DNA from: an uncultured Lachnospiraceae bacterium
Lineage (GTDB): Bacteria; Bacillota; Clostridia; Lachnospirales; Lachnospiraceae
DNA: 64,000 nt
Direction of reading: 5' to 3'
Assembly (NCBI GenBank): GCA_910579735.1
Contig: CAJTUZ010000004.1
Coordinates: 124,647 to 188,646 of the forward strand
Positions within the stretch are counted from its first letter, which is position 1, and each line of letters starts with the position of its first letter. Below are positions 9,816 to 16,537 of the stretch, in pieces. Made by a program: the position numbers and the translations under genes. The notes under the pieces are model-generated. The model searched no databases and was not told the origin of the DNA. It was given only the letters and a program-made list of their open reading frames with translations.

Positions 9816-10889
9816 TCAAATCTGCTCATTCTGCCTGTGCAGCGCCGGTTCTTCATATTGATCCATAAAGTCCTCACCCAGAAAAACAATCTCCTCCGCA
9901 AAGCGTATGGCATTGGGCACCGTAAATACCGAAACGACTCTCCTAAAACGCAGTCCCGGAATAAAGTTCATGACTTCCATCGGAAACATACCGTTTACAA
10001 CGACATGCTCCGGAAATTCTTTCTTATAATCAAGTACGTCACGCGGGTGCGGTTTGATCAGCACCTGCGCCTTATGACCATCGATCTGCCCGTATTCGTT
10101 TATGATGTCCGTAAAGATCTGCTTTCTCACATGCAGATCGCACAGCGGTTCCGAAAGCACCAATACTTTATCCTCCGCCCCCGTATCCAGATCTTTCTGC
10201 AATTCATCCATATTTTCGATAAAAAGATGGATCAGAATATCTTTATCGGCATCAGATAAATGCGCCGTCAGCTCTTCCCGCGGCTGTTCGATATGTTTAT
10301 CGATCGGATAGGGAAGGACGCTTATATCATTGACTTCCATGTCCAGGCAGTATTTCGCATATCCGTTCTGGATAAAGATCAGGTTATGTGCCGCCATCCA
10401 CGCCTTCAATGCAAAGTGCCCTCTGTTGTCATATCTTGCCGTATCGTAGGACTCAAGACAGTTCAATCCATCTTCCACCGCATGATAATATAGTTTCTTA
10501 TAGCTCAGATAATATCCGATCGGATCCGAATCGCAGAATACATAAATATCTTTGTATTCCTTAAAATCTACCGGAACATACGGTTCCTGCAATCTGCCGA
10601 GGAGTTTCGTGTATTTGATGCGGGCAAGCATGTTGATGACGATATTTCCTCTGTCCGTGTGATATCTGCGCAGCTGCGGGAAAAAATCGGATGCCTTTTC
10701 TTCGAACATCCATACTTCTTCAAACAGACCGCATTTTTTTGCCCGCTCCTTTAAATTCCCGAAGTTGTTGGACATCGTACTGAGCACGAGCGAAGCCTGT
10801 CCCCGTTTTTCTTCCGGCAGGAAAAGTTCTTTCAGACAGGCGACATAAACATGGTAAAATGTATGACATACATATATTCGTTCTTTCAT
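9816..10889 (-). CDS. GT52-like (sialyl-/nonulosonyl-type) glycosyltransferase
   Basis: 357 residues. Two motif regions stand out: YHAVEDGLNCL (about residues 135-145) and VLIKPHPRD (about 277-285). The EDG and KPHP signatures are typical of CMP-sialic-acid-dependent bacterial transferases, including family GT52. No signal peptide or membrane segment is seen, so it is probably peripheral and cytoplasmic. With pseI and pseF close by, CMP-pseudaminic acid is the likely donor; this is inference. It is the first gene of the leftward operon and diverges from the decarboxylase gene. Its ATG has AAAGGAAAG upstream. Confidence 0.75.
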   Translation of the reverse strand: MKERIYVCHTFYHVYVACLKELFLPEEKRGQASLVLSTMSNNFGNLKERAKKCGLFEEVWMFEEKASDFFPQLRRYHTDRGNIVINMLARIKYTKLLGRLQEPYVPVDFKEYKDIYVFCDSDPIGYYLSYKKLYYHAVEDGLNCLESYDTARYDNRGHFALKAWMAAHNLIFIQNGYAKYCLDMEVNDISVLPYPIDKHIEQPREELTAHLSDADKDILIHLFIENMDELQKDLDTGAEDKVLVLSEPLCDLHVRKQIFTDIINEYGQIDGHKAQVLIKPHPRDVLDYKKEFPEHVVVNGMFPMEVMNFIPGLRFRRVVSVFTVPNAIRFAEEIVFLGEDFMDQYEEPALHRQNEQI

Positions 10890-10918
10890 TTCAACTTTCC
10901 TTTATTTCCGTTTTGTAC

Positions 10919-10924
10919 TATAAT
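10919..10924 (+). promoter_or_regulatory. probable -10 box of the decarboxylase/ATP-grasp operon
   Basis: TATAAT 48 bp before the decarboxylase start, in the 82-bp divergent region shared with the GT52-like gene. No good -35 box is seen at 17 bp (TTTCCT), so an activator or a weak promoter is possible. A GGAGG lies ten bases before the ATG at 10972. Confidence 0.4.
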
Positions 10925-10971
10925 AACAAAAGTAACTGTAAAATAAAAGAGAAATCGGAGGAAATGGTGTC

Positions 10972-12198
10972 ATGGAAACATTACGGACTCCCTATTTTGT
11001 AATAGACGAAACGATCCTTCAGAATTATTATGATATGCTGACCGGTTCTTTATCACATAGCTGGAACAATTACCTGGTCGGCTATTCTTTTAAGACGAAC
11101 TCCCTTCCGTGGCTCGTCTCATTTGTGAAAAAAAACGGCGCTTATGCAGAAGTCGTCTCCGAAGACGAATACCTGCTGGCACGTTATCTCGGCTATGAAG
11201 ACCATGAGATTATTTATAACGGCCCCTATAAAAGCAGAACTTCTTTTCGAAACGTCCTGCTTGCAGGCGGTTACGTCAATCTGGATTCCCAGACGGAAAT
11301 CGACTGGCTGGACGGCCTGGCGGAAGAATATCCCGAACGGCCGTTTTCCGTCGGAATCCGTGCGAACTTCGATCTGGAAAAAATGTGTCCCGGCGAGACG
11401 ACAATGGGCGAAGTGAGCGGGCGCTTCGGCTTCTGTTATGAAACGGGAAAACTGGCCGGCGCACTGCAAAGACTGCAGACGATCCCAAACGTTACCGTCA
11501 CCGGACTGCATCTGCACTCCAGCAGCAAATCCCGCAGTGTCAACATCTTCCGCAGCATTGCGCAAATGGCCTGTAAGCTGCAGCAGGAATTCCGGCTGGA
11601 TCTGTCCTATGTGGATTTGGGCGGCGGCTACTGCGGCGGCATGGAGGGCAGACCCGAATATCCTGATTATTTCCCGGTCGTGGCAGAGGAATTATCCAGA
11701 TGCTTTACGCCGGATCAGACGAAGCTGATCGTAGAACCGGGTATTTCTTTAATTTCCAAATGCACCACTTTTGTTACCTCTGTTTTTGATGTCAGAGATA
11801 TCAAAGGAACGCGCTATGTGATGACCGATGGGAGCCGTTTTAACATCGACGCTACCATGATCAAGACTTCTCACCTTTTTCATGTTCTTTATCAGGATGA
11901 TGACCGGAAAGAGGATACCGCTCCGGCGCGCGCTCTTATGGAGAAACAGATCATAAGCGGTTATACCTGTATGGAATGCGACCGCCTCTTTTCCCATGAG
12001 AAACAGCCTGAGCTGCTTCCCGGAGATCAGATCATATACGAAAACGTAGGCGGCTATACGATGAGCTTAAATCCGCTTTTTATACAATATTTCCCGGCCG
12101 TATATGTCAGGCAGCAGGGTAAGCTGCTTCAGGTACGGCGCAAATGGACGCCGGAAGATTACGTGAGCGGATCCGTTACAGCGCTGCAGGATCCTTAA
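10972..12198 (+). CDS. PLP-dependent fold-III decarboxylase (diaminopimelate/ornithine decarboxylase family)
   Basis: 408 residues with alanine-racemase-like barrel and C-terminal beta domain. Visible landmarks: PLP lysine K41 in YSFKTN, RFGF (151-154), HLHSSS (180-185), DLGGGY (215-220), EPG (255-257), the partner-subunit motif C333-M-E-C-D337 and GGYT (360-363). In diaminopimelate decarboxylase the residue after this cysteine is Glu (CES.D) and in ornithine decarboxylase Asp; here it is Met334, so the usual distal amino group may not be bound. It lies on the plus strand inside a minus-strand pseudaminate cluster, followed after 85 bp by an ATP-grasp gene. It probably supplies an amine or amino-acyl group for sugar decoration; the substrate is unknown. 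A role in lysine synthesis is unlikely from context. Confidence 0.82.
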   Translation: METLRTPYFVIDETILQNYYDMLTGSLSHSWNNYLVGYSFKTNSLPWLVSFVKKNGAYAEVVSEDEYLLARYLGYEDHEIIYNGPYKSRTSFRNVLLAGGYVNLDSQTEIDWLDGLAEEYPERPFSVGIRANFDLEKMCPGETTMGEVSGRFGFCYETGKLAGALQRLQTIPNVTVTGLHLHSSSKSRSVNIFRSIAQMACKLQQEFRLDLSYVDLGGGYCGGMEGRPEYPDYFPVVAEELSRCFTPDQTKLIVEPGISLISKCTTFVTSVFDVRDIKGTRYVMTDGSRFNIDATMIKTSHLFHVLYQDDDRKEDTAPARALMEKQIISGYTCMECDRLFSHEKQPELLPGDQIIYENVGGYTMSLNPLFIQYFPAVYVRQQGKLLQVRRKWTPEDYVSGSVTALQDP

Positions 12199-12283
12199 GC
12201 GGGTCTGACAGCCTCTGACCAAAGACTGACTATTGTTATCTATTTTCATGCAAAACAAGTACCCGGAAAGGCAGAGTAACAGA

Positions 12284-13252
12284 ATGAATATCTTAATCTT
12301 AAGCTGCGGTACCAGAAATAAACTGGTCCAATATTTTAAAGCCAGAGAAAGCGGTTTTGCCAAAGTAACCGGCACGGATTGCAGTCCCCATGCACCCGCG
12401 CTTTATGAGGCGGACAGCTATTATATCGTACCGCGGATGACTTCCCCGGATTATATGGATGTGATCCTGGATATCTGCCGGAAAGAGGCCATAAATGTCG
12501 TGCTGCCTTTACAGGAAGACGAGCTTGCGCTCCTTTCGGCAAACCGCGGCTTATTCATAGAGCAGGGTATTCTGCCTGTTGTTTCCGCACCGGAGACAAT
12601 CGAATTGTGCCGGGATAAATATGCGTTCTATAAAGCCATGCAAAAAAACGGACTTCCCATGCTGACAAGCTGTAAGAACCTTTCTGCATTTCAGAAAGAT
12701 TATGAAGAAAAGAAGATCGATTTCCCGGTCTTTCTCAAGCCGGTCCGCGGATGCGGCAGTATCGGCATCCGGAAAGTTGACAATATGGAACTTTTATCCG
12801 TTCTGTGCAAATACAGTGAAGAAGATATGCTGATCCAGCAGTTCGCGTCAGGTGAAGAGTACGGCGTCGATATCTATGTCGACATGCTTTCTCACCGTCC
12901 CGTTTCTATTTTTACCAAGAAAAAACTGCGGATGCGGGCAGGCGAAACGGAAAAATCCGTTTCGGTAAAAGACGATGCGCTTTTTGCACTGATCGAAAAA
13001 ACCACTGAAAGCCTTTCGCTTGCCGGGCCGATCGACATGGATATTTTTCAGATTGACGGACATTATTACATTTCGGAGATCAATCCCCGCTTCGGCGGGG
13101 GCTATCCGCATGCGTACGCCTGCGGCATAAACTTTCCGAAGCTCATTGCCGCAAATGCTGCCGGCATGGAAAATGCAGACACCATCGGCGATTATGAAGA
13201 AGGTATCTGCATGTTGAAATTTTCGGATCTGATTACCCTGAAACAGTCATGA
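12284..13252 (+). CDS. ATP-grasp ligase
   Basis: 322 residues from MNILILSCG; an upstream in-frame ATG at 12233 is rejected because GGAAAGG lies 12 bases before 12284. The N-terminal Rossmann-like part (1-100) is followed by an ATP-grasp fold with FLKPVRGCGSIGIRKV (ATP loop) and EINPRFGGGYPHA (metal-binding, typical of carbamoyl-phosphate-synthase-like ATP-grasp). Such enzymes join a carboxylate to an amine via an acyl phosphate. It is downstream of the PLP decarboxylase, and its stop overlaps the pseI stop by 6 bp tail to tail. The pairing recalls the butirosin BtrJ/BtrK enzymes, which build a 4-aminobutyryl chain on a carrier protein, but no carrier protein is seen here. The substrate is not known. 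Confidence 0.82.
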   Translation: MNILILSCGTRNKLVQYFKARESGFAKVTGTDCSPHAPALYEADSYYIVPRMTSPDYMDVILDICRKEAINVVLPLQEDELALLSANRGLFIEQGILPVVSAPETIELCRDKYAFYKAMQKNGLPMLTSCKNLSAFQKDYEEKKIDFPVFLKPVRGCGSIGIRKVDNMELLSVLCKYSEEDMLIQQFASGEEYGVDIYVDMLSHRPVSIFTKKKLRMRAGETEKSVSVKDDALFALIEKTTESLSLAGPIDMDIFQIDGHYYISEINPRFGGGYPHAYACGINFPKLIAANAAGMENADTIGDYEEGICMLKFSDLITLKQS

Positions 13253-14296
13253 GAACAGTTCCCATGCCAGCGGCGTGCCTTTTGCAATGTCACAAAGCGC
13301 CTTTTTTCCCAGAACTTCTTCGTAGTACATCGTATGCAGCCCATATCCCGGACGAATAGAACGCACATTCTCCGGGGTAAGCGCTTCTCCTGTCCGAATG
13401 TCTTTTACCGCAAACAGCGAACGGGAACCGTTCCTCTCTTTCACCTGTTTGTCCGTCAGGGCATAGGCGGAAGTGCCGATCGCCTTTTCCATGATGCGGA
13501 TACCCGTTACCATATCCTTAAATTCCTCCGGTTCCATGGAAAAAGCGCCATCCGGTCCTCCATCCGCCCTTTTCAGTGTCAGATGTTTCTCTACCATTTT
13601 GATGCCAAACGGCACGGCTCCTATCGGCACAACACTTCCCATCGAATGATCGGACAAGCCGGTCAGACAGTCATATTTTTCGGCAAGCGTAGGAATCATT
13701 GCCAGATTGATCTCCTCATACGGGGTCGGATAGGCCGACACACATTTTAACAGCATGACTTCCTCATTACCCGCTTCCTTACATACCTGTAAAGCTCTTT
13801 CGATATCTTCCGGATAAGCCACTCCCGTAGCAAAAATGACCGGCTTATGCAGCGCGGCGATTCTGCGGATCAGGGGAATATCATTGATCTCGTACGAGGC
13901 TACCTTATAGGCCGGCATCCCGCAATCTTTCATGAAATCCACGGCAGCGAAATCAAAAGGCGAAGAGAAGCATTCCATTCCGAGGCTTTCCGCCAGTTCC
14001 TTCAATTTCGGCTGCCAATCCCACGGCGTAGACGCTTCTTCATACAGCTTATATTCCGTCATGCCATCCCACAGTCCGCCGTGAATCTGAAAATACTCGT
14101 TATCACAGTCAATCGAAAGACTGTCCGCCGTATACGTCTGTAATTTTACGGCGTCGGCTCCGGCTTCTTTGGCCGCATGGACGATTTCTACCGCTCTGCC
14201 GTAATCATGGAGATGATTCCCCGATATTTCCGCGACACACATAACCGGACAGCTTTCTCCTATCAGTTTATTTCCTATTTTGAATTGTTTTTTCAT
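13247..14296 (-). CDS. pseI: pseudaminic acid synthase (PseI)
   Basis: About 349 residues. NeuB/PseI TIM barrel with AEISGNHLHDYG, KLQTYTADSL, LWDGMTEYKLYEEA and STPWDW, a block that follows PseI more closely than NeuB or LegI. KHLTLKRADGGPDG carries the metal/PEP-site region, and a C-terminal antifreeze-like SAF domain starts near RSLFAVKDI. It condenses 6-deoxy-AltdiNAc with phosphoenolpyruvate to give pseudaminic acid in the cytoplasm. It follows pseF by about 85 bp. An ATG at 14308 is one base from AAAGG; the ATG at 14296 (MKKQFKIG) fits the family N-terminus better, though its spacing is long. Confidence 0.87.
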   Translation of the reverse strand: MKKQFKIGNKLIGESCPVMCVAEISGNHLHDYGRAVEIVHAAKEAGADAVKLQTYTADSLSIDCDNEYFQIHGGLWDGMTEYKLYEEASTPWDWQPKLKELAESLGMECFSSPFDFAAVDFMKDCGMPAYKVASYEINDIPLIRRIAALHKPVIFATGVAYPEDIERALQVCKEAGNEEVMLLKCVSAYPTPYEEINLAMIPTLAEKYDCLTGLSDHSMGSVVPIGAVPFGIKMVEKHLTLKRADGGPDGAFSMEPEEFKDMVTGIRIMEKAIGTSAYALTDKQVKERNGSRSLFAVKDIRTGEALTPENVRSIRPGYGLHTMYYEEVLGKKALCDIAKGTPLAWELFS

Positions 14297-14393
14297 TTCT
14301 ATGATCATACCTTTCTGTCTTCACACACCGTAAAACAACACACCATCTTTTTCCGCCCGCCGATGATCCGTATAGGTTCTCCAGACCGGCGCC

Positions 14394-15092
14394 TTAAGCC
14401 AGTCCCATCACCTTACGATATTTTAACTCCGCAATCTCCCAGTCATCCGGGTTGTCAATATCCTGTACTTCCAGTTCCTTCATAAACATCGGCACGGTAT
14501 GCGGCAGATCCGTCGTCCCGTATTCCATAAAAAGCGCCGTCTTACAGCAGTAAAACTGACCGCAGTCATGATAGTACGGTTCCAGATCCTGCGAACGGCT
14601 CTTCGCATGTTCCGGCCACTTCATTCGAAGTTCTCCCTGTCCGTTCACAATAACGCATCGCTGCGGCGGATACGAAAAAGCGACGACCGGCATGACCGAA
14701 TCCGCAGTCTGCAACAGTTCCATCGCCTTTTGCAGTTTCTGCGGGGTTACGAAAGGCGCCGTAGGATACAGGCAGCAGAAAGTGCCGAATGTCCGCCCCT
14801 GCTCTTCATATTTCTTCAATACTTCCATGATCACATCATCTGTCGATGCATAATCATCCGCCGTTTCCGCGCTCCGCATAAAGGGTACCTTCGCCCCCGC
14901 TTCTATGGCGGTCCGGGCAATCTCCTCATCATCTGTAGATACCATAACTTCCGCAAACAGTCCGGCGTGCAATGCCGCTTCTATGGAATAACAGATGATC
15001 GGCTTACCGCAGAATTCCTTGATGTTTTTATGGGGGATCCTCTTGCTTGCGCCCCTCGCCGTAATGATCGCTATGGAAGATTCGTTTGTCAT
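14394..15092 (-). CDS. pseF: pseudaminic acid cytidylyltransferase (PseF)
   Basis: 232 residues, the usual length. The N-terminal nucleotide-binding motif ITARGASKRIPHKNIKEF and the downstream LYPTAPFVTP are those of CMP-nonulosonate synthetases. It activates pseudaminic acid with CTP to CMP-pseudaminate. The DLEPYYHDCGQFY stretch matches PseF rather than NeuA. The ATG at 15092 follows GAAAGGAAC. It is the first gene of a two-gene unit with pseI, and its upstream side faces the large palindromic element and the divergent pseG. Confidence 0.87.
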   Translation of the reverse strand: MTNESSIAIITARGASKRIPHKNIKEFCGKPIICYSIEAALHAGLFAEVMVSTDDEEIARTAIEAGAKVPFMRSAETADDYASTDDVIMEVLKKYEEQGRTFGTFCCLYPTAPFVTPQKLQKAMELLQTADSVMPVVAFSYPPQRCVIVNGQGELRMKWPEHAKSRSQDLEPYYHDCGQFYCCKTALFMEYGTTDLPHTVPMFMKELEVQDIDNPDDWEIAELKYRKVMGLA

Positions 15093-15137
15093 GGTCTGTA
15101 TTGTTCCTTTCTGTTATTTATGTTAATTTAGACGACT

Positions 15138-15325
15138 GCGAAACGCCGCGGCAGAGGAAAAAGATTTCTGCTGAAGGGCCCTCTAAAAACGCAAGTTACT
15201 AAAAGTAACTTTATTCTTAGTGAGAGGGGCATGAAATGCATCTCGAACTTAGTACCGCTGCGTTTTTAATGGAGCGGGAGCGCGCCTCGAAGCAGAAACT
15301 TTTTTCCTCTGCCGCGGCGTTTCGC
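15138..15325. repeat. 188-bp palindromic element with 35-bp terminal inverted repeats
   Basis: Arms at 15138-15172 and 15291-15325 are reverse complements at 33 of 35 positions (each contains CGCCGCGGCAGAGGAAAAA). Between them lie 118 bp with a second, nested inverted pair (TAAAAACGC near 15184-15192 and GCGTTTTTA near 15260-15268), a GGGCCC site near 15177 and a small hairpin AAGTTACT-AAA-AGTAACTT near 15193-15212. It fills the space between divergent pseF and pseG. No clear target-site duplication or open reading frame is seen. Possible natures: a MITE-like element, an invertible regulatory segment, or a structured leader RNA. Parts recur at 1-100 and 57481-57548. Confidence 0.75.
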
Positions 15326-15440
15326 AATTTTCTATTCTATGTTCATTTTATCAAAGTATCCCGGCAATTCAAATATTTTTTCGGAATTTCCCCCATATTT
15401 TGTTATTCCCTATCCTTTCTATGTAATTCCGGCCTCTTCA

Positions 15441-15469
15441 TTGCGCCCCCGCCCATTTCATGCTAAAAT
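15441..15469 (+). promoter_or_regulatory. probable pseG promoter
   Basis: TTGCGC (15441-15446), a 17-bp spacer and TAAAAT (15464-15469), about 30 bp before the pseG ATG. It lies outside the inverted repeat at 15138-15325, so pseG would have its own promoter whatever that element does. The remainder of 15326-15440 is AT-rich with no gene. Confidence 0.5.
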
Positions 15470-15499
15470 GACAGAAAGATTTCACGAAAGGATTTTGTC

Positions 15500-16537
15500 A
15501 TGTCTGCTATCTATTTTAGGACCGACGGAAATGAAGAAATTGCAACCGGACATATCATGCGCTGTTTATCGATTGCCAGAGCCTGTGCTGCAGTGCATGT
15601 TAAAGTGTGCTTTCTTGTTGCCGACGAAACGAGTACGTCAGCCTTACAGGAACGCTTTGCATGTCCCTCAGAATTTGCCGTCCGCTGTCTGCACAGCGAC
15701 TATCGCAGACCCGAAACGGAACTTCCTGCACTGCATGACATACTGGAGAGCTCTGATCTGCTTTTTCTGGATTCCTATTTTGTAACCAAGTCCTATCTGC
15801 AGAAACTTCGAACATTGTGCAAAGTCGCATATCTGGACGATATGCTTGCTTTTGACTATCCGGTAAATATGATTATCAATTATGATATCATGGAAGCGCC
15901 CGCATGTTACCGCAAAGCGGCCCGTAAACTGATCGGCGCGGCATATACGCCGCTTCGCGCACAATTTCAAAATGTCTCCTATTGCGTACGCCCGGATGTG
16001 CAGAATATCCTGCTTTCCACCGGCGGAACGGATTCTTATAATATTGCGGGAAAACTGCTGTGCCGGATCTTTGCAGAAGACACCGGCTTAACATCCTGCC
16101 ACTATCATGTTGTCACGAGCCGTTTTAATACTCATTTCCAGGACTTACAGGAGCTGTCTCGCACTTATCCCGTGATCCATATTCATGAAAACATACAGGA
16201 TATGGCATCCTTTATGTGCGGATGCGATCTTGCAGTTTCTGCAGGCGGTACGACTTTATATGAACTATGTGCCATCGGCGTCCCCACCGTCAGTTTTTCG
16301 ATGGCGGATAATCAGCTGCAGGCTGTCAGAACCATGTCTATGCAGAAAATAGTTCCTTATGCCGGAGATGTCCGTTTTACCTGCGACAACACAATCAATG
16401 CCGTCTCTTCATTCCTGGACGACTATTCCCGTTCCTATGATAAGCGCAGAAAAAGCTCTCAATATATGAGAGCCTTCGTTGACGGAAACGGCGCCGCAAG
16501 AATCGCCAAAGCGCTGATCATTTACAAAGCGCTTTGA
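15500..16537 (+). CDS. pseG: UDP-2,4-diacetamido-2,4,6-trideoxy-L-altropyranose hydrolase (PseG)
   Basis: 345 residues with a GT-B-like fold. The N-terminal FRTDGNEEIATGHIMRC carries H18, matching the catalytic His17 of known PseG, and SAGGTTLYELCAIGVP lies in the C-terminal UDP-binding half. It removes UDP from the PseH product to give the free sugar used by PseI. It is on the plus strand while pseB, pseC, pseF and pseI are on the minus strand. GAAAGGA precedes the ATG. The last 20 bp overlap the end of the convergent membrane protein gene, which is unusual. Confidence 0.87.
   Translation: MSAIYFRTDGNEEIATGHIMRCLSIARACAAVHVKVCFLVADETSTSALQERFACPSEFAVRCLHSDYRRPETELPALHDILESSDLLFLDSYFVTKSYLQKLRTLCKVAYLDDMLAFDYPVNMIINYDIMEAPACYRKAARKLIGAAYTPLRAQFQNVSYCVRPDVQNILLSTGGTDSYNIAGKLLCRIFAEDTGLTSCHYHVVTSRFNTHFQDLQELSRTYPVIHIHENIQDMASFMCGCDLAVSAGGTTLYELCAIGVPTVSFSMADNQLQAVRTMSMQKIVPYAGDVRFTCDNTINAVSSFLDDYSRSYDKRRKSSQYMRAFVDGNGAARIAKALIIYKAL

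Noticed and set aside
13247..14308. Reading pseI/pseF as sialic acid genes neuB/neuA or as legionaminic acid genes
   Set aside because: The LWDGMTEYKLYEEA and STPWDW blocks, together with the pseB, pseC and pseG neighbours, fit the pseudaminic pathway. No NeuC-type epimerase or LegB-type dehydratase is seen.
15173..15290. Invertible promoter switch driving pseF or pseG
   Set aside because: No convincing -35/-10 pair was found inside the invertible part, and the best pseG promoter is outside the arms. The palindrome is reported, but inversion is only one of several options.
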